Shown here piece after piece: positions 1 to 7,806 of a stretch of 64,000 bases of DNA. The stretch lies in contig NZ_VITH01000024.1 in assembly GCF_007827815.1 (NCBI RefSeq), positions 1-64,000 of the forward strand, written 5' to 3'. Under the pieces are notes generated by a model. It was not told the origin of the DNA and ran no database searches. It was given only the letters and a program-made list of their open reading frames with translations. Origin of the DNA: Azospirillum brasilense (GTDB lineage: Bacteria; Pseudomonadota; Alphaproteobacteria; Azospirillales; Azospirillaceae). Both the position numbers and the translations under genes were made by a program. Positions within the stretch are counted from its first letter, which is position 1. The number at the start of each line of letters is the position of its first letter.

Positions 1-102
1 ATCGACGGCAACTTCGTCCGCATCATGACCTGGTACGACAACGAGTGGGGCTTCTCCAACCGCATGAGCGACACCGCCGTCGCCATGGCCAACGCGAAGT
101 AA
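1..102 (+). CDS. gap: Glyceraldehyde-3-phosphate dehydrogenase, C-terminal end (partial)
   Basis: Only the last 33 codons are in the window, ending at TAA. They read through the motif WYDNEWGFSNRM, the near-invariant C-terminal segment of phosphorylating GAPDH that contributes to the active site. The enzyme converts glyceraldehyde 3-phosphate, NAD+ and phosphate to 1,3-bisphosphoglycerate in the cytoplasm. The rest lies upstream of the window. It is followed by a G-rich dispersed palindrome rather than an obvious downstream glycolytic gene. Confidence 0.95.
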   Translation: MDGNFVRIMTWYDNEWGFSNRMSDTAVAMANAK

Positions 103-120
103 CGTGACGGTTCCGGTTTT

Positions 121-223
121 GCCCCCACCCCGGCCCTCCCCCGCTGACGCGGGAGAGGGTGCCTTCCGCGAAGCGGCGGCAGTCCCCTCCCCTGCGTTAG
201 CGGGGGAGGGTTAGGGTGGGGGC
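121..223. repeat. Dispersed G/C-rich palindromic repeat, copy 1
   Basis: The outer arms GCCCCCACCC (121-130) and GGGTGGGGGC (214-223) are exact reverse complements. Inside them sit CCCTCCCCCGCT and AGCGGGGGAGGG arms and the block GCCTTCCGCGAAGCGG. The same layout recurs at 14895-15003 and 31617-31717, always between genes. This looks like a REP/MITE-like family; a role in transcription termination or mRNA stability is inference. Confidence 0.75.
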
Positions 224-302
224 AATGCGGCTCCCACCCCAAAAACTAAAATACCAGTTTTCAAAACCCATTTTTGAAAACGCCCTTTCAAGGAGCCGCG
301 GC

Positions 303-674
303 ATGCCCCGGACCTCCGACCCGCCGACCGCGCGCATCGCCGCCCTGGAGCGCGACGCCGACGCCCTGCGGCGGGCCTTCCTGACCACGCCGGTCTTCGC
401 CCTGGACGACCACGGCCTGCACGCGCGCTTCGAGGACTTCGGCCGCACCGCCCTCGCCCTCTTCCGGGAAACCGCCCGATCGGCCGGTGGCGAACAGGCC
501 GCCCAACGCATCGAGGCCGCCTACCACCGCGTCCATGAAGCGCTGCAAGCCGTTGCCATGCTTGCGCTTTCCGACACGGAGGCGGGCTTCCCGGTGCACG
601 GGAACGGCACCGCCGAACCACCGCCGCAGGACCTGCGACAGAGTGTCATCCGACGGGGTACGCAGTTCTCCTGA
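303..674 (+). CDS. Small protein of unknown function
   Basis: A 123-residue cytoplasmic-looking protein, MPRTSDPPTARIAALERD onward. The ATG at 303 is chosen because AAGGAG (290-295) lies at ideal spacing; an upstream in-frame start at 216 would extend into the palindromic repeat. The sequence is rich in Ala, Arg and Glu, predicted helical, with no signal peptide, membrane segment or motif I recognise. It lies between gap and kdgT on the same strand. The high-GC codon pattern supports a real gene, but its function is unknown. Confidence 0.6.
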   Translation: MPRTSDPPTARIAALERDADALRRAFLTTPVFALDDHGLHARFEDFGRTALALFRETARSAGGEQAAQRIEAAYHRVHEALQAVAMLALSDTEAGFPVHGNGTAEPPPQDLRQSVIRRGTQFS

Positions 675-689
675 CTTGCCTCGCAGCGC

Positions 690-706
690 TGATATACTAG
701 TATCCA
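690..706. promoter_or_regulatory. Operator-like motif upstream of kdgT
   Basis: TGATATACTAGTATCCA contains the perfect 10-bp palindrome ATACTAGTAT (694-703). Nearly the same string, TGATATACTAATATGC, lies at 1988-2003 upstream of the GntR-type regulator. Two AT-rich motifs of this similarity in a very GC-rich context, each before a gene of the same pathway, suggest binding by the adjacent regulator. Confidence 0.6.
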
Positions 707-869
707 CTCTATCGGCGGCGCGATCCACGGACAGGCCCGACGGCCACCGGACCGGCGCCGCTCCCGCAGGGGATGCGCGGCACGCTCCCCCTCCATGCGC
801 CGCAACCGGCAGCCACCACCCCGGACTTTCCATCGACGGCCCAGTCGGACCGCCCCAGGAGTACCGACT

Positions 870-1904
870 ATGAACATCAAATCCCGGATCGACCGCATTC
901 CCGGCGGCATGATGATCCTGCCCCTGTTCCTTGGCGCCTGCCTGAACACCTTCGCGCCGAACACGGGCAAGTTCTTCGGGTCCTTCACCAACGGCCTGAT
1001 CACCGGAACCCTGCCGATCCTGTCCGTCTGGTTCTTCTGCATCGGCGCCAGCATCAGCCTGAAGGCCACCCCGCTGGTCCTGCGCAAGAGCGGCGTGCTC
1101 GTCACCGTCAAGATCCTCACCGCCGCCACCATGGGCATCGTCGCCTCCTGGTTCATCCCGCACGAGGGCGTCAGTTCGGGCTTCTTCACCGGCCTGTCGG
1201 TGCTGGCGATCATCGCCGCCATGAACGACACCAACGGCGGCATGTACATGGCGCTGATGCAGCAGTACGGCACCAAGGAGGAGTCCGGCGCCTTCTGCCT
1301 GATGTGCCTGGAATCCGGCCCCTTCATGACGATGGCGACGCTGGGTCTGGCCGGTCTGGCCGCCTTCCCCTGGCAGACCATGGTCGGCGCGCTGCTGCCC
1401 TTCCTGGTCGGCTTCGCACTCGGCAACCTCGACCAGGACTTCCGCAAGTTCTTCGGCCAGGCCGTGCCGGTGATGGTGCCCTTCTTCGCCTTCGCGCTCG
1501 GCAACAACCTGAACTTCGCGGTCATCCTGAACACCGGCCTGCTCGGCATCGTCCTCGGCCTCTCGGTCATTGCCATCACCGGCTTCACGCTGGTCGTCGC
1601 CGACATCCTGCTCGCCAAGGGCAACGGCACCGCCGGCATCGGCGCCGCCTCCACCGCCGGCGCGGCCGTGACCGTCCCGCCGATCATCGCCTCCATCGAG
1701 CCGAGCTTCGCGCCGAGCGCCCCGGCCGCCACCGCCCTGGTCGCCACCAGCGTCGTCGTCACCTCGCTGCTCACCCCGATCCTCACCGCCTGGTGGGCGC
1801 GCCGGTTCGGCGTCCTCTCCCCGCGCTATCTCGCCGCCCAGAAGGCCGCCCAGGAGAACACCCAAGCGCAGCCCCTGCCGGTCCAGCCCGCCCCCGCCGA
1901 GTGA
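870..1904 (+). CDS. kdgT: 2-keto-3-deoxygluconate permease
   Basis: A 344-residue inner-membrane transporter of the KdgT family, which imports 2-keto-3-deoxygluconate by proton symport. The start MNIKSRIDRIPGGMMILPLF is the classic KdgT N-terminus, and CAGGA lies a few bases before the ATG at 870, so longer in-frame starts are rejected. About ten hydrophobic segments run along the chain, with conserved stretches such as AAMNDTNGGMYMAL and a Gly/Ala-rich segment near the C-terminus. Length matches the family (about 330). It heads a ketodeoxyuronate module with a GntR regulator, kduI and kduD, and carries the shared operator-like motif upstream. Confidence 0.92.
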   Translation: MNIKSRIDRIPGGMMILPLFLGACLNTFAPNTGKFFGSFTNGLITGTLPILSVWFFCIGASISLKATPLVLRKSGVLVTVKILTAATMGIVASWFIPHEGVSSGFFTGLSVLAIIAAMNDTNGGMYMALMQQYGTKEESGAFCLMCLESGPFMTMATLGLAGLAAFPWQTMVGALLPFLVGFALGNLDQDFRKFFGQAVPVMVPFFAFALGNNLNFAVILNTGLLGIVLGLSVIAITGFTLVVADILLAKGNGTAGIGAASTAGAAVTVPPIIASIEPSFAPSAPAATALVATSVVVTSLLTPILTAWWARRFGVLSPRYLAAQKAAQENTQAQPLPVQPAPAE

Positions 1905-1987
1905 CGGCGCCCGGCTGAGCGCCGCCCCACCCCGGACGAAAGCCGGAGATTGCGGACCCCGTGATTTCCGGCTTGCGCCGCGGCACT

Positions 1988-2003
1988 GATATACTAATAT
2001 GCT
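1988..2003. promoter_or_regulatory. Operator-like motif upstream of the GntR-type regulator
   Basis: TGATATACTAATATGC matches the motif at 690-706 at 13 of its first 14 positions. It lies about 40 bp before the regulator start at 2042, suggesting autoregulation and possibly control of downstream kduI-kduD. That the neighbouring GntR protein binds here is inference. Confidence 0.6.
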
Positions 2004-2041
2004 CCCTTAGGACCGGCCGAGCCGGCGCAACAGGTGCAGCC

Positions 2042-2794
2042 ATGGACATGCCGACCACCCCGACGCCCGACGCCAGCAACGACCGCCCCGCCACCCAGCG
2101 GAGCGCCGTGAAGCCCTCCCGCGGGCCGGCGCGCGGCGCCTCCACCATGGCGGCGATCCACCGGTCGCTGCGCGCCGAGATCGTGGAGATGCGCCGCAAT
2201 CCGGGCGAACCCATCGTCGAGAAGCACATCGCCGAAGCCTTCGGCGTCAGCCGCACCCCGGTGCGCGAGGCGCTGCAGCGATTGGCCGACGAGGGGCTGA
2301 TCGAGATCTTCCCGCAGGTCGGTACTTTCGTCGCCCGCATCCCGGTCAACGCCCTGCCCGAGGCCATCGTCATCCGCACCTCGCTGGAGGGCACCGCCGT
2401 CCGCTACGCGGCGCAGCGCGCCACCGGCAGCCAGATCGCCGGCCTGCGCGCCAACCTGCTGCTCCAGCAGGAGACGGTGGAGGACGGCGACCTCAACGCC
2501 TTCCACGAGGCCGACGAGCGGTTCCACGCCCTGATCGCCGAGATCGCCGGCTATCCCGGCCTGTGGAGCATGGCCCAGCAGGTGAAGGTGCAGGTCGACC
2601 GCTACCGCCGCCTGACCCTGCCGGAGCCGGGGCGCCTGACCAACGTGCTGGCCGAGCACGCGGCGATCGTGGACGCCATCGCCGACGCCGACCCAACGCT
2701 GGCCGCCGACCGCATGGCCGTCCACCTCGACGGCCTGCTGACCTCGATCCCCCAGGCCCAGGGGGCGAACCCGTTCTTCTTCACTGGTCCCTGA
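2042..2794 (+). CDS. GntR-family (FadR subfamily) transcriptional regulator of the kdgT/kdu module
   Basis: A 250-residue cytoplasmic repressor or activator. After a disordered Pro/Ala-rich leader, residues about 38-105 form a GntR winged helix with the signature GVSRTPVREALQRLADEGLI. The rest is the helical FCD effector domain, with metal-ligand-type residues in DERFHALIAEIAG and EHAAIVDAIADAD. The start at 2042 (MDMPTTP) is chosen because an upstream in-frame start would place the operator-like motif inside the gene. It lies between kdgT and kduI on the same strand, so it likely senses a ketodeoxyuronate. The specific ligand is not readable from the sequence. Confidence 0.88.
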   Translation: MDMPTTPTPDASNDRPATQRSAVKPSRGPARGASTMAAIHRSLRAEIVEMRRNPGEPIVEKHIAEAFGVSRTPVREALQRLADEGLIEIFPQVGTFVARIPVNALPEAIVIRTSLEGTAVRYAAQRATGSQIAGLRANLLLQQETVEDGDLNAFHEADERFHALIAEIAGYPGLWSMAQQVKVQVDRYRRLTLPEPGRLTNVLAEHAAIVDAIADADPTLAADRMAVHLDGLLTSIPQAQGANPFFFTGP

Positions 2795-2850
2795 TCTGGC
2801 CCCTGAATTGGCCCCCACCGGCCCTGAAAAACACACACGAGGATACCGCC

Positions 2851-3687
2851 ATGAAGATCACCGTCCGCCACGCGTCACACCAGGATGACGTCCGCAACTA
2901 CGACACCACCAAGCTGCGCGACCATTTCCTCGTCCCGTCCATCTTCGAGGCGGACGACATCGTCCTGACCTACAGCCACATCGACCGCTTCGTGGTCGGC
3001 GGCGCCATGCCGGTGTCCGGCCCGCTGAAGCTGGAATCGGCCAAGGCCATCGGCTCGGCCAACTTCCTCGACCGGCGCGAGCTGGGTGCGGTCAACGTCG
3101 GCGGTCCGGGGCGCATCACGGTGGACGGCGCGGTGTTCGAGCTGGCCCCGCGCGACTGCCTCTACATCACCATGGGCAGCCTGGATGTCCGTTTCGAGAG
3201 CCTGGACCCGGCCAACCCGGCGAAGTTCTACCTGAACAGCGCCCCGGCCCACGCCCGCTTCGAGACGATGAAGATCTCCATCGCGCAGGCCAAGGCCGTG
3301 CACATGGGCGACCCGGCCCAGTCGAACGAGCGCACCATCTACCAGATGATCCACCCGGACGTCTGCCGCACCGCGCAGCTCGTGCTCGGCATGACCGTGC
3401 TGAAGCCGAACAACATGTGGAACACGATGCCGTGCCACACGCACGACCGCCGCTGCGAGGTCTATTTCTACTTCGACCTGCCGGAGCCGGCCCGCGTCTT
3501 CCACTTCATGGGCGAGCCCACCGAGACGCGCCACGTCGTCGTCGCCAACGAACAGGCGGTGATCTCGCCGAGCTGGTCGATCCATTCCGGCGTCGGCACG
3601 CGCAACTACACCTTCATCTGGGCCATGGCCGGCGACAACCAGGACTTCACCGACATGGACTTCATCCCCATGGAAGACCTGCGCTGA
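2851..3687 (+). CDS. kduI: 5-keto-4-deoxyuronate isomerase (EC 5.3.1.17)
   Basis: A 278-residue cytosolic isomerase that converts 4-deoxy-L-threo-5-hexosulose uronate to 3-deoxy-D-glycero-2,5-hexodiulosonate, a step in degradation of unsaturated uronates from pectin or similar polymers. The length equals E. coli KduI, and the zinc ligands fall at the same positions: His196 and His198 in CHTHDRRCE, Glu203, and His245 in WSIHSG. It has the double cupin fold of the family. ACGAGGA precedes the ATG at 2851. It is followed 31 bases later by kduD, the next enzyme, so the two are probably co-transcribed. Confidence 0.96.
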   Translation: MKITVRHASHQDDVRNYDTTKLRDHFLVPSIFEADDIVLTYSHIDRFVVGGAMPVSGPLKLESAKAIGSANFLDRRELGAVNVGGPGRITVDGAVFELAPRDCLYITMGSLDVRFESLDPANPAKFYLNSAPAHARFETMKISIAQAKAVHMGDPAQSNERTIYQMIHPDVCRTAQLVLGMTVLKPNNMWNTMPCHTHDRRCEVYFYFDLPEPARVFHFMGEPTETRHVVVANEQAVISPSWSIHSGVGTRNYTFIWAMAGDNQDFTDMDFIPMEDLR

Positions 3688-3718
3688 TCCCCGGACGCCA
3701 AGAATAAGGAGCAGGACA

Positions 3719-4483
3719 ATGGCTCAGGCACATCCCTTCGATCTCTCCGGCAAGGTCGCGCTGGTGACCGGTGCCCACACCGGCATCGGCCAGGGCATCG
3801 CCCTGGCGCTGGCCCAGGCCGGCGCCGACATCGCCGCCGTCGATGTCATCCCCCTCGACGAGACCAAGAGCCTCGTCGAGGCCACGGGCCGCCGCTTCCA
3901 CGCCATGACCGCCGACCTGACCAGCATTGCCCCGGTGCAGGGTCTGGTTGAGGAAGCGGTGGGCACGCTCGGCGGGCTTGACATCCTCGTCAACAACGCC
4001 GGCATGATCCGCCGCGCCGACGCTGTGGACTTCACCGAGGCCGACTGGGACCTCGTGATGAACATCAACATCAAGACGGTCTTCTTCCTCTGCCAGGCCT
4101 TCGGCCGCTACGCCATCAGCCAGGGCCGCAAGGGCAAGATCATCAACATCGCCTCCATGCTGTCCTTCCAGGGCGGCATCCGCGTGCCCTCCTACACCGC
4201 CTCCAAGAGCGGCGTGGCCGGCATCACCCGCCTGCTCGCCAACGAATGGGCGGGCAAGGGCATCAACGTGAACGCCATCGCGCCGGGCTACGTCGCGACC
4301 AACAACACGGCGGCGATCCGCGCCGACGAGCAGCGCAGCGCGGAGATCCTCGGCCGCATCCCGGCGGGCCGCTGGAGCGTTCCCGCCGACATGGGCGGCC
4401 CGGCGGTGTTCCTGGCCTCCGACGCGTCGGACTACATCCACGGCACGATCCTGCCGGTGGACGGCGGCTGGCTGGCTCGCTGA
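3719..4483 (+). CDS. kduD: 2-deoxy-D-gluconate 3-dehydrogenase / 2-keto-3-deoxygluconate 5-dehydrogenase
   Basis: A 254-residue short-chain dehydrogenase. It has the cofactor motif TGAHTGIG (17-24), NNAG (92-95) and catalytic Ser146, Tyr159 and Lys163 in SYTASK. In the kdu pathway it reduces 3-deoxy-D-glycero-2,5-hexodiulosonate to 2-keto-3-deoxygluconate with NADH. Length and the immediate kduI neighbour support KduD rather than a generic SDR. Its product could be the same compound imported by KdgT, so polymer-derived and imported ketodeoxygluconate converge. No KDG kinase or aldolase lies in the window. A rho-independent terminator follows. Confidence 0.93.
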   Translation: MAQAHPFDLSGKVALVTGAHTGIGQGIALALAQAGADIAAVDVIPLDETKSLVEATGRRFHAMTADLTSIAPVQGLVEEAVGTLGGLDILVNNAGMIRRADAVDFTEADWDLVMNINIKTVFFLCQAFGRYAISQGRKGKIINIASMLSFQGGIRVPSYTASKSGVAGITRLLANEWAGKGINVNAIAPGYVATNNTAAIRADEQRSAEILGRIPAGRWSVPADMGGPAVFLASDASDYIHGTILPVDGGWLAR

Positions 4484-4535
4484 CCCACTGGCCCGCTGAC
4501 CCGCTGAGGCGAGGATTGCCGGTTCGGTGACGACG

Positions 4536-4567
4536 GCCGGGCGTCCGCAAGGGCGCCCGGCTTTTCT
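4536..4567 (+). terminator. Rho-independent terminator after kduD
   Basis: Arms GCCGGGCG (4536-4543) and CGCCCGGC (4554-4561) flank a ten-base loop and are followed by a T-rich tail, TTTTCTTT. It closes the kdu transcript just before the convergent lipid-kinase gene. Confidence 0.85.
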
Positions 4568-4598
4568 TTGCGGTCTTCCGAGAACGGTCCCCCTCGCC

Positions 4599-5483
4599 TC
4601 ACCGCGGCGGCGCGATCACCGCGACGGCGCCCGGCCGCACGCGGAAGCGCGCCGGGGTGTGGGTGGTGATGTCGCCGTCGGTGTTGACCGGGCGGCGGTG
4701 GCGGGTGGTGATCTCCACCTCCTGCCCGTACCAGGCGTGGACGTTCTTCCAGTGGCCGTGCCGCCCGCGGCGGAAGTCCGGGTACAGCAGGGGCCACTCC
4801 CACCAGCCGCGCAGATCGATGCTGTAGACGTCGAGTTGCCCGTCGTCGGGGGCGGCGTTTTCCTGCACGGTCATGCCGCCGCCGTAATGGCGCCCGTTCC
4901 CGACGCCGATCTGCACCGATTTGACGCGGTGCCGCTCCCCGTTGATGCGGATCTCGGCGCGGAAGGGCGCCATGCGCCGCGCCACGCGGAAGGCCGCCAC
5001 GGCGTAGCCGAACACGCCCCAGCGCCGTTTCATTTCGCGCGTCAGTTCGCGGGCCAACTCGACGCTGAGCCCGATGCTGGCGACGTTGAAGAAGGCCACG
5101 CCGTTGACCTCGCCAAGGTCGATCCGGCGCACCGGGCCGCTGACCGCCAGCTTCGCCGCCTCCCGCACATCCAGCGGGATGCCCAGCGTGCGCGCCAGAT
5201 CGTTGGCCGTGCCCATCGGCAGGATGGCCAGTGGCAGGCCGGTGTCGGCCAGCGCCGGGGCGGCGGCGTTCAGCGTGCCGTCGCCGCCCCCGATGACGAC
5301 CATGTCCACCGAGTCGGCGTGGTCGCGGATCGCCCCGGCGATGTCCTCCCGCTCGCGGCACTCGGCGCGGATCAGGGTGACGCCCGCCTTCGCGGCCTCC
5401 TCCCGGATGTCGTCGAGCGCGCGCTGCCCCTGGCGGGCCTTCCCGTTGACGATCAGCAGCGCGCGGCGCCGTTCGGCGCTCAG
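4599..5483 (-). CDS. Diacylglycerol/lipid kinase family protein (YegS/DagK-like), probable CTG start
   Basis: A cytoplasmic or peripheral-membrane kinase of the DAGK_cat fold. Reading back from 5483, the chain begins LSAERRRALLIVNGKARQGQ and continues to the diagnostic GGGDGTLN loop and PMGTANDLAR. The catalytic domain plus C-terminal beta domain gives 294 residues, the usual YegS-like length. The first ATG, GTG or TTG in frame is a GTG at 5309, which would delete the N-terminal strand before GGGDGT and is implausible. The only full-length start is a CTG at 5483-5481, which overlaps the TGA of the upstream HAD gene (CTGA), suggesting translational coupling. The lipid substrate is unknown. Confidence 0.8.
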   Translation of the reverse strand: MSAERRRALLIVNGKARQGQRALDDIREEAAKAGVTLIRAECREREDIAGAIRDHADSVDMVVIGGGDGTLNAAAPALADTGLPLAILPMGTANDLARTLGIPLDVREAAKLAVSGPVRRIDLGEVNGVAFFNVASIGLSVELARELTREMKRRWGVFGYAVAAFRVARRMAPFRAEIRINGERHRVKSVQIGVGNGRHYGGGMTVQENAAPDDGQLDVYSIDLRGWWEWPLLYPDFRRGRHGHWKNVHAWYGQEVEITTRHRRPVNTDGDITTHTPARFRVRPGAVAVIAPPR

Positions 5484-6157
5484 CGGCGGCCTCCCACCTC
5501 GTCCAGATGCTCCAGCAGGCTGGCCGGGTCCTCATAGACGCGGAAGGCGCCGGCCCGCTCCAGCTCGTCCTGCCCGTAGCCGCCGGACAGCAGCCCGATG
5601 CTGAGCGCGCGGGCGCGCCGCGCGGCCAGGATGTCCCACACGCTGTCGCCAACCACGATGGCCGTTTCGATGGGCACACCAAGCCGCTCCGCCGCGGCCA
5701 GGAACAGGTCGGGGTCGGGCTTGGCGTATTTCACCTGATCGCGCGTCACCACGGGCACCCGGTCCGGGTCGACGCCCAGAGCCTCCAGCCCGGAGCGCGC
5801 CGTCTCGATCCGCCCGCTGGTCGCGATGGCCCAGGGGATGCCCGCCGCCGTCAGGTGGGACAGCAGCTCCTGCGCGCCGGGCAGCGGACGGACGCGCCCG
5901 GCCAGCCCGCGGAACGCCTCGGCGTGGCGGCGGCGCAGCCGCTCCAGAAGCTCAGGGCTGATGGCGAGCCCGGTCTCGCGCAGCAGCATGTTGGCGAACA
6001 GGCCGCCGCTCATGCCGATCTTGCGGTGGATGCGCCAGACCGACAGCTCGATCCCTTCATGGTCCAGCGCCTCCTGCCAGGCCAGAACGTGCTGGTAGAC
6101 GCTGTCGATCAGCGTGCCGTCGAGGTCGAACAGGAAAGCCGTGTTGATGCGGTCCAT
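5480..6157 (-). CDS. HAD-superfamily hydrolase (phosphoglycolate phosphatase-like)
   Basis: A 225-residue cytosolic phosphatase of the HAD family. Motif I is FDLDGTLIDS near the N-terminus (nucleophile Asp), motif II the Ser in AIATSG, motif III the Lys in KYAKPDPDLF, and motif IV VVGDSVWDI. A helical cap between motifs I and II places it with the PGP/beta-phosphoglucomutase-type subfamily. The start MDRINTAFLF at 6157 is chosen because the motif normally lies within 15 residues of the N-terminus; a longer in-frame start exists but adds low-complexity sequence. Its stop overlaps the start of the lipid kinase. The substrate cannot be read from the sequence. Confidence 0.88.
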   Translation of the reverse strand: MDRINTAFLFDLDGTLIDSVYQHVLAWQEALDHEGIELSVWRIHRKIGMSGGLFANMLLRETGLAISPELLERLRRRHAEAFRGLAGRVRPLPGAQELLSHLTAAGIPWAIATSGRIETARSGLEALGVDPDRVPVVTRDQVKYAKPDPDLFLAAAERLGVPIETAIVVGDSVWDILAARRARALSIGLLSGGYGQDELERAGAFRVYEDPASLLEHLDEVGGRR

Positions 6158-6361
6158 GGCGTGAGTCCCCAAGGCTGAATCCCGCTCCGGCGGAGCCGGC
6201 CCCAGTGAGTTGGTGGCAGCCCCGCTGCGCCGCAACGTCCCCCCGGTGGCAATTCTGCGCTCCCGCCGGGACCAGGGCGTTGCGGAACTTCGCGGCCGGT
6301 TTCGCGTCAAGCTCATGCTGCCCGACCGGCAGCACGGCGCAACGGCGGGGAGCGGACGGTC

Positions 6362-7480
6362 TTGGCACAGCGGGAGGACGCGGACGGGAATCGGCGCTGG
6401 TCCATCGACCGGATGACGCTTGGCCTTTGGCTGCTCGGCCTGCTGGCCGCCGTCGCCGTCCTATGGGTCGTGAGCGCCGCGTCACCCGTCCTCATTCCGC
6501 TGGCCGGAGCCTTTTTCGTGGCGGTCGCCGTGGCGCCGGTCGGGCGCTGGGTGCGCAACCGGGTGCCGCCGCGGCTGGCCCTGCTCGGCCCGCTCGCCGC
6601 CATGCTGACGGTGCTGCTGGTGCTGGCCGTCTTCGCCGGGGGCCTGTGGTTCATCGGCCAGCGCGTGGCCGGCGAGGTGCCGCGCCACGCCGAGGAGTTG
6701 CAACGCCTGTGGGGGCAGGCGAACGGCTGGATCGAGGGATTGCGCGAGCAGTTCCTCGGCGATCCGGGTGACGGCTCCGACGCTGGAGGAGGCGGGGCGG
6801 AGGCGCTGTCCGGCCTCGTCGCGGCGGTGCTGACAGCGGCGCGGGAGGCCGTCTCGACGGTCGTCATCGTGCTGTTCCTCGCCCTGCTGATGCTGGTCGA
6901 GGCGCCGGTCTGGCGCGAGAAGATCGTCAAGACGCTGGGGCCGGAGCGCTGCGCCACCACCGTCACCGCGGTCATCGCCATCGCCCAGCAGTTCCGCCGC
7001 TTCCTGCTGGTCAGCACGACGCTGGGGCTGATCACCGGGGCGCTCTACATCGGCTGGCTGTCGCTGTTCGGGATCGACTTTCTGTTTCTGTGGGGCTTCC
7101 TGGCCTTCCTGCTGAACTACATCCCGGTGATCGGGTCGGTGACGGCGGGAGCGCTGCCGGTGCTGATGGCGCTGGCCCAGAGCGGATCGACCACCGCCCT
7201 GATGGTCGCGGGCGGGCTGCTGGTGATCGAGCAGGTGATGGGCAACTTCATCGGCCCAAGGCTGGAGGGCAAGCAGCTCGCCATCTCGCCCCTGGTGATC
7301 GTCAGTTCGCTGCTGCTGTGGAGCTGGCTGTGGGGGGCCGCCGGGACCGTGCTGGCCGTGCCGATGACCGTCCTGATCGCCATCGCGCTCAGCCACATCG
7401 ACGCGCTGCGCCCCTTCGCCTTCGTGCTCAGCGACAAAAGCGATCGCCGCCGCTTCGAAGCGCGCACCCGGCCCGAGTAA
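6362..7480 (+). CDS. AI-2E family transporter (PerM/TqsA superfamily)
   Basis: A 372-residue polytopic membrane protein of the AI-2E transporter family. Two N-terminal membrane segments are followed by a further hairpin, a soluble stretch around residues 105-150 and C-terminal helices. The conserved motif WGFLAFLLNYIPVIGS and the segment GNFIGPRLEGKQLAISPLV are hallmarks. Members export autoinducer-2 or act as ion-driven exporters; the substrate here is unknown. The start is uncertain: TTG at 6362 gives full length, and ATG at 6413 removes 17 residues without losing a helix. It is divergent from the HAD/lipid kinase pair. Confidence 0.85.
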   Translation: MAQREDADGNRRWSIDRMTLGLWLLGLLAAVAVLWVVSAASPVLIPLAGAFFVAVAVAPVGRWVRNRVPPRLALLGPLAAMLTVLLVLAVFAGGLWFIGQRVAGEVPRHAEELQRLWGQANGWIEGLREQFLGDPGDGSDAGGGGAEALSGLVAAVLTAAREAVSTVVIVLFLALLMLVEAPVWREKIVKTLGPERCATTVTAVIAIAQQFRRFLLVSTTLGLITGALYIGWLSLFGIDFLFLWGFLAFLLNYIPVIGSVTAGALPVLMALAQSGSTTALMVAGGLLVIEQVMGNFIGPRLEGKQLAISPLVIVSSLLLWSWLWGAAGTVLAVPMTVLIAIALSHIDALRPFAFVLSDKSDRRRFEARTRPE

Positions 7481-7806
7481 CGCAGCGCTGTTTTTGCGTA
7501 ATTTTTCTGGCGCCCCCCTCTCTTGACAGGGTTCCCGGCCCTCCCCACGTCTCCGGGACCTGTGATCCGGGCCCCTCTGGCGACTTAGACGTGGTCGCGA
7601 TGTCGGATCTCTTCACCTGCTCTTGCGCCGACGGGCGTGACCGCACTTGGAGGGACTGAATGCTCCCATGGACCCGCGATCCCCAGACCTCTCCCACACC
7701 CTCCACACCTGTCCGGCCCCCTCCGGACGCCGTCGCCCACCCAATGGACGACGCGCCGGGGCATAGCCGGACCCTCCCTCAAACCACCGAGAGCATGAGC
7801 ACCGCC
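7481..7806. other. Intergenic stretch without a convincing gene
   Basis: About 325 bases between the AI-2E family gene and the DUF2076 gene. A TTGACA string lies at 7523-7528 but has no credible -10 element at normal spacing. In-frame codons continue upstream of the DUF2076 start, but they are Pro/Ser/Thr-rich and do not look like protein. I see no other structure. Confidence 0.4.

Noticed and set aside
288..1865. Long open frame on the minus strand opposite kdgT
   Set aside because: It is the antisense shadow of a high-GC gene; the translation is Gly/Asp/Arg low complexity, and the plus strand encodes a clear KdgT.
4432..5682. A 416-codon minus-strand frame over the lipid kinase
   Set aside because: It is a shifted frame of the lipid kinase and HAD genes with Arg/Pro/Gly-rich composition.
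7523..7528. TTGACA as a promoter for the DUF2076 gene
   Set aside because: No -10-like hexamer at 15-19 bases; the following sequence is GC-rich.
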